From JALZKA01 sp963754045 (GTDB lineage: Bacteria > Actinomycetota > Thermoleophilia > Solirubrobacterales > 70-9): a stretch of 64,000 nt of DNA. The notes below the pieces were generated by a model. It did no database searches. It was not told where the DNA came from and was given only the letters and a program-made list of their open reading frames with translations. Position 1 is the first letter of the stretch. Each line of letters opens with the position of its first letter. The translations under genes and the position numbers were made by a program. The stretch spans positions 62,001-126,000 of the forward strand of contig CAVWEN010000001.1 in the NCBI GenBank assembly GCA_963754045.1, written 5' to 3'. This document shows, in pieces, positions 16,388 to 24,373 of this stretch.

Positions 16388-17578
16388 ATGGCTCCCGACG
16401 ATGAAGGGGGGCAGCGGCCGGACTACAAGGTCTACCGCTCCCGCAAGGGGTTCTCCAAGCCCGACCTGAACTCGCTGCGTGAGAGGGTCTCGGCGACCCG
16501 CAGGCAACGCAAACCCCGCGGTCCGAGAGAGTCACGCGAGCCGCGCACGCCCAGACCGAAGGGCGAGCGCAGCTGGCTCAAGTGGCTGGGCATCGCCGTC
16601 GTCGGCTGGCTCCTGCTGAGCTTTGTTTCGTTCGGGATTTCCGCCACGATCCAGAAATCGAAGCTCGCCGACACCGGCGACGCGCTCTCCAGCAACCCGC
16701 TCCTGGCAGTGGTTCCGCAGAACATCCTGGTGCTGGGTACCGACGTCCGCGACAACGAGTTCGCCTCATCCGAGGCCGAGTCCGAGGAGTGTGTCGAGGC
16801 CGCGGCGACGGGCGAGGAAACGCTCAACTGCGTGAGCGGCGCCCGCGCCGACTCGATCATGGTCCTGCGGGCGGGCGGGGGCGCGTTCGAGAAGCTCTCG
16901 ATCCCACGCGACGTTCTGGCCGCCATCCCCGAGTTCGGCAACGACAAGATCAACGCGGCCTACCGGTTCGGCGGCGCCAAGCTGATGATCGAGACGGTTG
17001 AGCAGTTGCTCGGCATCGACATCAACCATGTGGCAATTGTCGACTTCGCGGGCTTCCGCGACCTGATCGACTCGGTGGGCGGCATCGAGGTCACGCTCGA
17101 CCGCCGAATCTGCAACAGCATCTCGGGCGGAACGTTCGTCATCGACCTCAAGAAGGGGACGCGACTGCTCAACGGCGAGAAGGCGCTGGCGCTCGCCCGT
17201 ACGCGGACCAGTGACTGCCCTGACGACGAAGGCGAGCCACCGATCAACGACCTCGATCGCACCCGCTTCCAACAGCAGATCCTCCAGGGCATGAAGGAGC
17301 GGCTCACCGACCCGCTGCGGATCCCCTACAACTTCCTCAAGGGGCCGCTGATCGGCTGGAACGCGCCGAAGGCCTTCGTCAGCGACATGGGCGCCTTCGC
17401 GATGCCCCAGTTCGTCTTCGCGGCGGCGATCGGCGGCAGCTCTGACACGGAAGTTCTCGAGCCGATCGACCCGGGTGGCAACCCGCTCATCGTGCCGGTC
17501 GAAAACTGCGTGAAGGCGATCCGCAAGCTCACGGGCGACGCGCCCGAGAATGATCCGCTCTGCAGCCCGGCCGGGTAG
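16388..17578 (+). CDS. LytR-CpsA-Psr (LCP) family cell-wall polymer ligase
   Basis: LCP proteins attach teichoic-acid-like or arabinogalactan-like polymers from lipid carriers to peptidoglycan. The 396-residue protein has a basic cytoplasmic N-terminus (QRKPRGPRESREPRTPRP), one membrane helix at about 65-87, and an extracellular LCP domain with NILVLGTDVRDNEF, ARADSIMVLR, KLSIPRDVLA, INAAYRFGG and the late basic block RLLNGEKALALARTR...DRTRFQQQIL. The arginines that hold the lipid phosphate are present. It has no same-strand neighbour, faces away from the ROK kinase and is convergent with the FmdB-type gene. Confidence 0.93.
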   Translation: MAPDDEGGQRPDYKVYRSRKGFSKPDLNSLRERVSATRRQRKPRGPRESREPRTPRPKGERSWLKWLGIAVVGWLLLSFVSFGISATIQKSKLADTGDALSSNPLLAVVPQNILVLGTDVRDNEFASSEAESEECVEAAATGEETLNCVSGARADSIMVLRAGGGAFEKLSIPRDVLAAIPEFGNDKINAAYRFGGAKLMIETVEQLLGIDINHVAIVDFAGFRDLIDSVGGIEVTLDRRICNSISGGTFVIDLKKGTRLLNGEKALALARTRTSDCPDDEGEPPINDLDRTRFQQQILQGMKERLTDPLRIPYNFLKGPLIGWNAPKAFVSDMGAFAMPQFVFAAAIGGSSDTEVLEPIDPGGNPLIVPVENCVKAIRKLTGDAPENDPLCSPAG

Positions 17579-17589
17579 TCAGCGGGTAG

Positions 17590-17904
17590 CTAGTCGGACG
17601 AGGAGGAGCCGCTCGACGACTTCTTCTCGGATGAACCCGGCGAGGAGTTGCCCGAGCCGCTCGACGACTTCTCGGACGACTTTGCGCCTTCCGACGACGA
17701 GCCGTTGGCGGCAGCGCCCTTCTTGCCCTTGCGGGCGTAGTCAGTCGTGTAGAAACCCGAGCCCTTGTAGTGGATCGCGGGCGCGCTCAGCACGCGTTCG
17801 GCGGCGGCCCCGCATTCGACGCACTCGGTGATCGGGTCGTCGGCCATGCTCTGGAAGGCTTCGAAGGCGTGACCCTTGGTACAGCGGTACTCGTAGATCG
17901 GCAT
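17590..17904 (-). CDS. FmdB-type zinc-ribbon protein with Ser-rich tail
   Basis: The 104-residue product begins MPIYEYRCTKGHAFE and has paired cysteines in TECVECG, the FmdB/CxxC_CxxC_SSSS zinc-ribbon pattern. PAIHYKGSGFYTTDY after the ribbon is also family-typical. The last 45 residues are almost only Ser, Gly, Lys and Glu and should be disordered. Family members have been linked to amidase/porin gene regulation, but the molecular role is unknown. The start was placed at the ATG at 17904 so that the domain begins at residue 1. It is divergent from glyS by 58 bases. Confidence 0.88.
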   Translation of the reverse strand: MPIYEYRCTKGHAFEAFQSMADDPITECVECGAAAERVLSAPAIHYKGSGFYTTDYARKGKKGAAANGSSSEGAKSSEKSSSGSGNSSPGSSEKKSSSGSSSSD

Positions 17905-17947
17905 GAGACGGTGAGTTTCGCAGGTGGGCTGGCGCAACTCCGCCGGA

Positions 17948-17953
17948 TAGCCT
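17948..17953 (+). promoter_or_regulatory. Putative -10 element for glyS
   Basis: TAGCCT lies nine bases before the glyS ATG in the 58-base gap between divergent genes, again suggesting a leaderless or nearly leaderless message. No T-box leader fits in the gap. Confidence 0.45.
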
Positions 17954-17962
17954 CCCGTCGCG

Positions 17963-19330
17963 ATGACGAAGCCCCTGGTTGAAGTGACGATGGACGAAAT
18001 CGTGGCGCTATGCAAGCGCCGCGGGTTCGTGTTCCCATCGTCGGAGATCTACGGTGGCCTCGGGTCGACCTACGACTACGGCCACTACGGGGTACTGCTC
18101 AAGCAGAACGTCAAGGACGCCTGGTGGCGCTCGATGCTCTCCGAGCGCGACGACATAGTTGCGCTCGACTCCGCGATCCTCCAGCACCCAAAGGTCTGGG
18201 AGGCATCCGGACACCTCGCCGGTTTCACCGACCCGCTCGTGGACTGCCGGGCTTGCAAGCAGCGCTTCCGCGCCGATCACCTCGATACCGAGGAGCTCTG
18301 CCCCGCCAAGGCCAGTCAGCCGAAATCCGAGGACCGCCGCCACGACCTGACCGAGGTCCGACAGTTCAACCTGATGTTCGAGACCACGGTGGGACCGGTC
18401 AAGGAGACGGGGTCAGTCGCCTATCTGCGCCCCGAGACGGCGCAGGGAATCTTCATCAACTTCAAGAACGTCGTTCAGTTCGCGCGCCGCAAGCCGCCGT
18501 TTGGGATCGCCCAGGTGGGCAAGTCGTTTCGCAACGAGATCACGCCCGGCAACTTCATCTTCCGCACCCGCGAGTTCGAACAGATGGAGATGGAGTATTT
18601 CGTCCCGCCCGCCGAGGCCAGCAGGTGGTTCGAGCACTGGTGCACCGAGCGCTTCGACTGGTACATCCGCTATGGGATCCGGCCCGAGTATCTGCGTCTG
18701 CGCCCCCACGACGCCGACGAGCTCTCGCACTATTCCTCGGGCACCTCGGACGTCGAGTACCTCTTTCCGATCGGCTGGTCCGAGCTCGAGGGAGTCGCCA
18801 ACCGCGGCGACTTCGACCTGCGCTCGCACGCCGAGCACTCCGGCGAGAAGCTCGAGTATTTCGACCAGGGCTCGGGTGAGCGCTACGTGCCGCATGTGAT
18901 CGAACCCGCTGCCGGGGCGGACCGCGCGACGCTCGCCTTCCTGGTGGACGCCTACGAAGAGGAGGAGGTCGAGGGCCGCAAGCGCACGGTGCTGCGCCTG
19001 CACCCCAGGCTGGCCCCGGTCAAGGTGGCCGTCCTACCGCTCGTCTCACGGGACGGCATGCCCGAGCGCGCCCGCGAGATCTTCGAGTCGCTTCGCCCGT
19101 CGATGCAGGCCGAGTACGACGAAGGCGGCTCGATCGGCAAGCGCTACCGCCGCCAGGACGAAATCGGGACCCCATGGAGTGTCACCGTGGACGGCCAAAC
19201 GAACGAGGACGGCACCGTCACCCTCCGTGACCGGGACTCGCTGATCCAGGAGCGGGTCGCGGCCGACGAGTTGGGACCGATGCTCGCGGCGAAGCTGGCC
19301 GAGCCCTGGGTCAGCCCCAAGCTCGGCTAA
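17963..19330 (+). CDS. glyS: Glycyl-tRNA synthetase (class II homodimer type)
   Basis: The single-chain alpha2 type enzyme charges tRNA-Gly. The 455-residue protein contains GFVFPSSEIYGGLGSTYDYGHYG, ETAQGIFINFKNV, motif 2 in GKSFRNEITPGNFIFRTREF and motif 3 in GVANRGDFDLRSHAEHSG, with the C-terminal anticodon-binding domain starting near LAPVKVAVLPLVSRDG. The length fits actinobacterial enzymes. Its stop codon overlaps that of the convergent TetR gene by a shared CTA/TAA. Translation starts at the ATG 17963. Confidence 0.96.
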   Translation: MTKPLVEVTMDEIVALCKRRGFVFPSSEIYGGLGSTYDYGHYGVLLKQNVKDAWWRSMLSERDDIVALDSAILQHPKVWEASGHLAGFTDPLVDCRACKQRFRADHLDTEELCPAKASQPKSEDRRHDLTEVRQFNLMFETTVGPVKETGSVAYLRPETAQGIFINFKNVVQFARRKPPFGIAQVGKSFRNEITPGNFIFRTREFEQMEMEYFVPPAEASRWFEHWCTERFDWYIRYGIRPEYLRLRPHDADELSHYSSGTSDVEYLFPIGWSELEGVANRGDFDLRSHAEHSGEKLEYFDQGSGERYVPHVIEPAAGADRATLAFLVDAYEEEEVEGRKRTVLRLHPRLAPVKVAVLPLVSRDGMPERAREIFESLRPSMQAEYDEGGSIGKRYRRQDEIGTPWSVTVDGQTNEDGTVTLRDRDSLIQERVAADELGPMLAAKLAEPWVSPKLG

Positions 19331-19971
19331 CGGCCCCAGCGCTCGCCGTCGCCGAGGCGCTTGAGCCCGACCCAGTAGAGGCTCATCACGACCTCGACCA
19401 CGCGCTCGCGCGGGAGCTCACGCGAGTCGTCGAGCCACCACCCTGCCATGAACTGGATGCCGCCGGCGATCAGGTGGGCGAGCACCGCCGAGGTGTCCTC
19501 GACGGCGAGATCGCCCGGCTGCGGGGGCGGGGCATCGGCGACCATCATCAACGTCACCGCACTGGCGGCCTCCTCGCGGAGGCGGTCGAGTGCCTCGCCG
19601 GCGTCGGGGTCGGCGACGTTGCGGGTGAGCAGGCGCAGGGCTTCGGGACGCTCCTCTGCGAACTCGAGGAACGCCTCGATTCCGGCGCGGAGCTTTGCCT
19701 CGTTGTCCGCGCCCTCCGAGATCGAGCCGACGACCCGGTCGATCAACTCGTGCACGAACGTGTCGAGCAGCGCCAGCTGCAGCTCGCGCTTCGACGCGAA
19801 GTGCTCGTAGATCAGCGCCTTGGAGATCCCGCCTTGCGCCGCAACGTCGTCGAGCGAAGCCTCGTTGAAACCACGCTCGGAAAAGACCTTCAGGGCCGCC
19901 TCGAGGATCGCGATGCGGCGGTCCTGGGCGGACAGTCGACGGCGTGGCGCTCCCTTTTCGCTCGTTGGCAC
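19327..19971 (-). CDS. TetR/AcrR-family transcriptional regulator next to R2lox
   Basis: The N-terminal HTH is clear: RRIAILEAALKVFSERGFNEASLDDVAAQGGISKALIYEHFASKRELQLALLD. The rest is an all-helical ligand domain with a tryptophan-rich C-terminus (QFMAGWWLDDSRELP). The GTG at 19971 is preferred because a TAGGGT hexamer ends seven bases before it; a GTG three codons earlier (19980) is also possible. A perfect 9-base inverted repeat lies just upstream, between this gene and the divergent R2lox-SCP2 gene, so the protein most likely represses both. In Mycobacterium tuberculosis the R2lox gene Rv0233 also has a TetR neighbour (from memory). Confidence 0.92.
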   Translation of the reverse strand: MPTSEKGAPRRRLSAQDRRIAILEAALKVFSERGFNEASLDDVAAQGGISKALIYEHFASKRELQLALLDTFVHELIDRVVGSISEGADNEAKLRAGIEAFLEFAEERPEALRLLTRNVADPDAGEALDRLREEAASAVTLMMVADAPPPQPGDLAVEDTSAVLAHLIAGGIQFMAGWWLDDSRELPRERVVEVVMSLYWVGLKRLGDGERWGR

Positions 19972-19984
19972 GGCCCTCACCCTA

Positions 19985-20008
19985 CTAACTGACTGGCTGG
20001 TCAGTTAG
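19985..20008. promoter_or_regulatory. Perfect palindromic TetR-type operator in the divergent promoter
   Basis: Arms CTAACTGAC and GTCAGTTAG are exact reverse complements, nine bases each, separated by TGGCTG. The site sits between the TetR gene and the R2lox gene. Its right end overlaps the TAGACT -10 hexamer of the R2lox gene, and its left end touches the TAGGGT hexamer of the TetR gene, so a bound repressor would block both promoters. Confidence 0.82.
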
Positions 20009-20011
20009 ACT
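20006..20011 (+). promoter_or_regulatory. Putative -10 element for the R2lox-SCP2 gene
   Basis: TAGACT overlaps the last bases of the palindrome. Transcription would begin near 20018, leaving about a 30-base leader with a strong GAGGAGG ribosome site about five bases before the ATG. Confidence 0.45.
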
Positions 20012-20047
20012 GCGCCTGATCGTGCAGAGCCGAGCGAGGAGGAGCGG

Positions 20048-21352
20048 ATGAGCGTCGCGCAACAGGACGGGATCAAGGCGGGAATGCAGATCTCCTACGA
20101 GGATCTCTACGAGCGCTGGGAGCAGAACAACTGGAGCGCGACCGCGATCGACTTCACCCAGGATCGCGACGGATGGGAGAGCCTGACCGACCTGCAGCGC
20201 GCCTCGGCCCGGTGGATCTATTCGATGTTCTTCTTCGGCGAGGACTCCGTCGCGGACAACCTCTCCCCCTACATCGACGCCGCACCGACGGAGGAGCAGA
20301 AGTACTTCCTGGCGACCCAGCAAGTCGACGAGGCGCGCCACGCCATCTTCTTTCACCGCTTCTTCAAGGAAGTGATCGGAGCCGGCGACTCGATCGCCGC
20401 CACGCTCGCCTACACAGAGGACCAGCTCGGTTGGGGCTACCGCAACGTTTTCAACCGGCTCGACCGGATGGCCGACGAGCTGCGCCGCGACCGCTCGCTA
20501 CCGAAGTTCGCCCAGGCGATCGCCCTGTACCACCTGGTCGTCGAGGCCACCCTCGCCCAGCCCGGGCAGCACTACATCGAGGACTATTTCGCGAAGGCCG
20601 GCACGATGCCCGGCTTTTCCGAAGGCATGCGAAATGTCTCCCGCGACGAGCAGCGTCACATCGGCTTTGGCGTGAAGGTCCTCTCCGAGCTGCTCGAGGA
20701 GTCGGACGAGTGCAAGGCCGCCGTGCGCGAACTGCTGCTCGAGGTGATGCCCTACTCGACCGCCGTCTTCGTCCCGCCAAACGACGTGAGCGCCCGCGAG
20801 TACACACGGGCATACGGCTTCGAGTTGGAGGACATGTTCGCCTTCGGCATGCGCTCCGTGCTCACCAAGTGGCGCGCCATCGGCTACCCGATGGAGGACA
20901 TGCCCGGCGTGTTCCCGGTCGACCTCGACCTGGGATACGAGGAGATCGCCCGGCGCCAGATCGCGCTGCTCGAGGCTGGCGTGATGGGCGAGCCGAGGCC
21001 CAACCCGGACTCGTCGCCCGACGTCCAGCGCCTCTACTTCGACGTGATCGCCAACTCGGCTGACACAAGCGCGGCGAACGGCAACCCGTTCACGATCCAG
21101 TGGCGTTTTGCCGACGCCGATCCATGGCACGTGATCGTCGCCAACGGCTCGACCCGGGCCGAGCCCGGCGTCGCGGCCAAGGCCGACCTCACCTGGGAGA
21201 CGACCTGGGCCGACTGGATCGCGATCTCCAAGGGCGCGGTTGATCCAAAGCGGGCGATCCTGGGCCGTCGCCTCCGCTTCCGTGGCTCACCGTTGAAGCT
21301 CCGCACCTTCATGCAGACGTTCCCGCGGCGCCGCGCCCGCCCGCTCTCGTAG
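20048..21352 (+). CDS. R2-like ligand-binding oxidase (R2lox) with C-terminal SCP2 sterol-carrier-like domain
   Basis: The first 310 residues are a ferritin-like R2 fold with all six metal ligands: Glu65 (FFFGEDSVAD), Glu95 and His98 (QVDEARHAIF), Glu166 (VVEATL), Glu201 and His204 (SRDEQRHIGFG). Val68 and Tyr161 occupy the positions of the Val71-Tyr162 ether crosslink known in M. tuberculosis R2lox, so this is an R2lox (Mn/Fe oxidase that binds a long-chain fatty acid), not a ribonucleotide reductase subunit. No nrdA is nearby. Residues about 345-426 look like an SCP2 lipid-binding domain (TIQWRFADADPWHVIVANG, DLTWETTWADWIAISKGAVDPKRAI). Together they suggest oxidation of a lipid held by the SCP2 part. 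Expression is probably controlled by the divergent TetR. Confidence 0.9.
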   Translation: MSVAQQDGIKAGMQISYEDLYERWEQNNWSATAIDFTQDRDGWESLTDLQRASARWIYSMFFFGEDSVADNLSPYIDAAPTEEQKYFLATQQVDEARHAIFFHRFFKEVIGAGDSIAATLAYTEDQLGWGYRNVFNRLDRMADELRRDRSLPKFAQAIALYHLVVEATLAQPGQHYIEDYFAKAGTMPGFSEGMRNVSRDEQRHIGFGVKVLSELLEESDECKAAVRELLLEVMPYSTAVFVPPNDVSAREYTRAYGFELEDMFAFGMRSVLTKWRAIGYPMEDMPGVFPVDLDLGYEEIARRQIALLEAGVMGEPRPNPDSSPDVQRLYFDVIANSADTSAANGNPFTIQWRFADADPWHVIVANGSTRAEPGVAAKADLTWETTWADWIAISKGAVDPKRAILGRRLRFRGSPLKLRTFMQTFPRRRARPLS

Positions 21353-21356
21353 CGAG

Positions 21357-23624
21357 CTAAGCGCGCGCCGGAGCCGCCGGTGCGGGCGGGTCGGGTGCGG
21401 GCTCGTAGTGCTCGAAGCCCAGGTCGGGCAGGATCCGGTCAAGCCACTTCGGCAGCCACCAGTTCCACTCGCCCATGAGCTGCATTGTCGCCGGCACCAG
21501 GACCAGGCGGACCAGGGTGGCGTCGAGCGCGATCGCGACGGCGTTGCCGAGGCCGAGTTCCTTGATGGACGGGACGCCTGTGAAGACGAACACCGTAAAG
21601 ACCGCGGTCATGATCAGCGCCGCCGACGAGATCGTCGGCGCGCTGGTGGCGAGCCCCTCGGCGACGGCGCGCTTGTTGTCGCCGTGGGCCTCGTAGCGCT
21701 CCCGGATGCGCGAGAGCAGGAAGACCTCGTAGTCCATCGAGAGGCCGAAGACGACGGCCAGGATCAGCGGCACATTGATCGTGTCGAGCTCACCCGCGCT
21801 CTGGAAGCCCAGGAAGCCGTCGAACCAGCCCCACTGGAAGACCACGACGAGTACGCCATAGGCGGCGCCGATCGAAAGCAGATTCATCGCCACAGCCTTG
21901 AGGGGCAGCAAAAGCGAGCGAAGCATCACCATCAGCACGAGGAACGAGAGCCCGAGGATGAACGCCAGGAGCTTCCACATCGAGCCGGAGATGAGGTCAC
22001 GCACGTCGGCGATGCGGGCCGATTCGCCTCCCACCTCAGCGGTTGCCCCCCCCGCGACGAGGGCGCTCGACGGCACGATGACGTCACGGGCACGGTCGAC
22101 CAGCGCAAAGGTCTCATCGGCGTCGCCCGCGCCATGTGGAAAGACATCCAGGAGGGCGCGGCCACCGTTGCCACTCGGGCTCCACTCGCCCACCGAAGCA
22201 ACACCACGATCCTGCGCGAAGTCCGAGCGCAGTGGGGCTAGCGCTTCAGCACTTGCGGCGGCCGCCACGTCGTCTTCGTCGTCGAGGTTGGCAACGATGC
22301 GGATCGGATCGGCGCCGCCGCCCGTTGCCTGCGCGAGGACTCCAACGCCCACGCGCACATCGTGATCCGTGGGGAACTGCTCCAACGCCCCGGCGCCCAT
22401 CTTCATCTGGGTTGCGGGGACCGCAAGCAACAACAGGAAGCCGGCGCTCAGGATGATCGACAGGACCGGGCGGCGCATGACCCGAGCGGTCCAGCGATGC
22501 CAGAAACCCGAGTCTGCCTGGGGATTGGTCGAGCCGGGGCGGCGGCGGCGCTCGATCGTGCGACGAAGAAACAGGCGAGTCGCCTTCCAGGCGATACCGC
22601 CCGCCTCGACCCTGCGCCCAAGCAGGCTGATCAGGGTCGGCAACAACACGATTGCGGCAACGATCGCGATCCCGACGACGATCATCGCGCCGAGCGCCAT
22701 CGAGCGCAACGCCTGGTTGTCGATCATCCAGATTCCGGCCAGCGAAACGATCACGGCCAGACCCGAAAACGCGACTGCCAATCCCGACGTGGACAGGGCG
22801 GTGGCCCTGGCCTCGTCGTGGCCGGCGCCGCCCCGCAGCTCCTCGCGGTAACGGGCGAGCACGAAAAGCGAGTAGTCAACCGCGACCCCGATCCCGATCA
22901 TCGAGGCCATATTCGTGACGAACACCGACATCTCCATCTGCAGCGAGAGGAAGTAGATGACGGCGCCCGTGACCATCACCGCGACGAAGCCGAGGGCCAA
23001 CGGCAGCGCCGCTGCAGCGAGCGATCCGAAGGCGGCGACCAGAATCAGGGCCACAATCGGGAATCCGATCATCTCGGCCGACTCCAGGTCCTTCTTGGAG
23101 AGCTCCTGTAGGCCCGCCCATGCAGCAGGCTGGCCGACGAGGTAGGGCGTGACGCCGTCGACGGTCTCGCCGGGAGCAACCTTTTCGCGCAGGTCGACGG
23201 CCGCGTCAATCTGCTCGGAGACGGCTGCAGGCGCGGAGATCGGCACCAAGGCGGCGCCGTCGCGTTCCAGGATCGCGACAGCCTCGGCAGCGGCCTCCTC
23301 GTCGATGCTGAGCCCCTCGATCTCGGCCGCCGCTTGCGCGATCCGATCGACCGAAGCCTGCGCTGCGGCGGCGCTTGAGTCTTCCTCCGCGCGAACCACG
23401 GCCCCGATCGCATTCGTACCCGCTGCTTCCGCGAAATCCTCCTGCATTGCCGCCTCAACCGAGCCCGACTCGGAACCGGGTACCTCGAAGCCTCCACCGG
23501 TGAGGTTCTCGGTCTGCTTCATGGCGAAGGGCAGCGCCGCGATGAGCACGACAACCCAGAGGATCGCCAGGGATCGCTTGTGGCGGCCGACGAAGGCGGA
23601 GAGATTGCGGGCAGCGGTTCTCAT
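21357..23624 (-). CDS. MMPL-family RND transporter
   Basis: The 755-residue protein has the MMPL layout. An N-terminal helix (SLAILWVVVLIAALPFAM) leads into a first extracytoplasmic domain, then a block of helices with VTNMASMIGIGVAVDYSLFVLARYREEL, a second extracytoplasmic domain, and a second block with LAVVFGLSMDYEVFLLSRIRERYEAHGD. The Asp-Tyr pairs in both halves are the proton-relay residues typical of the family. Such transporters export lipids or hydrophobic compounds using the proton gradient. A TetR gene lies directly upstream on the same strand, with a palindrome in the gap, so local repression is likely. It is convergent with the R2lox gene (four-base gap). Confidence 0.93.
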   Translation of the reverse strand: MRTAARNLSAFVGRHKRSLAILWVVVLIAALPFAMKQTENLTGGGFEVPGSESGSVEAAMQEDFAEAAGTNAIGAVVRAEEDSSAAAAQASVDRIAQAAAEIEGLSIDEEAAAEAVAILERDGAALVPISAPAAVSEQIDAAVDLREKVAPGETVDGVTPYLVGQPAAWAGLQELSKKDLESAEMIGFPIVALILVAAFGSLAAAALPLALGFVAVMVTGAVIYFLSLQMEMSVFVTNMASMIGIGVAVDYSLFVLARYREELRGGAGHDEARATALSTSGLAVAFSGLAVIVSLAGIWMIDNQALRSMALGAMIVVGIAIVAAIVLLPTLISLLGRRVEAGGIAWKATRLFLRRTIERRRRPGSTNPQADSGFWHRWTARVMRRPVLSIILSAGFLLLLAVPATQMKMGAGALEQFPTDHDVRVGVGVLAQATGGGADPIRIVANLDDEDDVAAAASAEALAPLRSDFAQDRGVASVGEWSPSGNGGRALLDVFPHGAGDADETFALVDRARDVIVPSSALVAGGATAEVGGESARIADVRDLISGSMWKLLAFILGLSFLVLMVMLRSLLLPLKAVAMNLLSIGAAYGVLVVVFQWGWFDGFLGFQSAGELDTINVPLILAVVFGLSMDYEVFLLSRIRERYEAHGDNKRAVAEGLATSAPTISSAALIMTAVFTVFVFTGVPSIKELGLGNAVAIALDATLVRLVLVPATMQLMGEWNWWLPKWLDRILPDLGFEHYEPAPDPPAPAAPARA

Positions 23625-23651
23625 CGAGCGAGGGGTTACGCGGGGGGCGGC

Positions 23652-23669
23652 TCAGCCTAGGCAGGCTGA
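23652..23669. promoter_or_regulatory. Inverted repeat upstream of the MMPL gene, possible operator
   Basis: TCAGCCT and AGGCTGA form perfect seven-base arms around AGGC. The site is in the 67-base gap between the TetR gene and the MMPL gene. It could be the binding site of the TetR protein on a promoter for the MMPL gene (minus-strand TAGGCT is inside it) or a hairpin terminator of the TetR gene. There is no T tract, which favours an operator. Confidence 0.5.
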
Positions 23670-23691
23670 AGGTGCACGGGTGTGAGGTGCG

Positions 23692-24315
23692 TCACTCGGC
23701 TTCGAGTAGCCAGAGCGAGACGCCAACTGCAGCCTCGAAGGTCGGCTGAAGATCGAGCGTGGGGTCGGTCAGGCGCTGGACGGTCAGCCCGTCGCCAGCG
23801 GCAAACATGTAGCTGAGGGTCGCTTCCGGCGTGTATCGCAGGCGGACCACGCCCTCCGCTTCCTTCTCGCGCAGCACGACCGCCAGGGCTTGGCGCGCCC
23901 GGCTGTAGAGCGCCCCGAGCTCACGGCCGAGCTCTGGACTGTTGCGACTCTCCACATATAGCTCGCTGACCATGTACACGTAGCCGGTCTGCTCGCTGAG
24001 CGTGCGCTCGAAGATGTCCGACATCGCCCCGATCAGCTCGAGCGCGGATGTCGCGGAGCGCATCGCGTCCGTGAGGTCGGAGATTCTCTGGTCGGTGTCG
24101 CGGCGGATCACCTCGACCAACAACCGCTCCTTGGTCGCGAAGTAATAGTGCAAGAGGCCGCGGCTTACCCCGGCCTTGGCCGAGACGCGGTCGAACGTCG
24201 AGCCCGCGATACCAACCTCGGAGACGGACTCTCGCATCGCTTCGATAATGCGCTGAGCACGCTCCCCGGTCAGGGAACGATTGCTTTCCCGGGGCCCCCG
24301 GGTCGCCACCTCCAT
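23692..24315 (-). CDS. TetR/AcrR-family regulator of the MMPL transporter
   Basis: The 207-residue protein has a standard TetR HTH: RAQRIIEAMRESVSEVGIAGSTFDRVSAKAGVSRGLLHYYFATKERLLVEVIRRDT. The helical C-terminal domain resembles AcrR/FadR-like regulators. It lies directly before the MMPL transporter on the same strand. The ATG at 24315 has a TAGCCT hexamer nine bases upstream, so the message is probably leaderless. Confidence 0.92.
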   Translation of the reverse strand: MEVATRGPRESNRSLTGERAQRIIEAMRESVSEVGIAGSTFDRVSAKAGVSRGLLHYYFATKERLLVEVIRRDTDQRISDLTDAMRSATSALELIGAMSDIFERTLSEQTGYVYMVSELYVESRNSPELGRELGALYSRARQALAVVLREKEAEGVVRLRYTPEATLSYMFAAGDGLTVQRLTDPTLDLQPTFEAAVGVSLWLLEAE

Positions 24316-24324
24316 GCCACCCTA

Positions 24325-24330
24325 AGGCTA
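24325..24330 (-). promoter_or_regulatory. Putative -10 element of the TetR gene
   Basis: Minus-strand TAGCCT with nine bases to the ATG of the TetR gene at 24315. Confidence 0.4.
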
Positions 24331-24373
24331 CCGCCAGATTGGACGCTGTGCGAGCCCGAACAGGGCGCTTCGA

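Noticed and set aside
17905..17962. T-box or other tRNA-sensing leader before glyS
   Set aside because: The gap is only 58 bases and contains no T-box sequence. metG likewise starts seven bases after rsmI.
20048..20980. Annotation of the R2 protein as ribonucleotide reductase beta subunit
   Set aside because: The radical-transfer C-terminus and a partner nrdA are missing. The Val-Tyr crosslink positions and six ligands fit R2lox, and an SCP2 domain follows.
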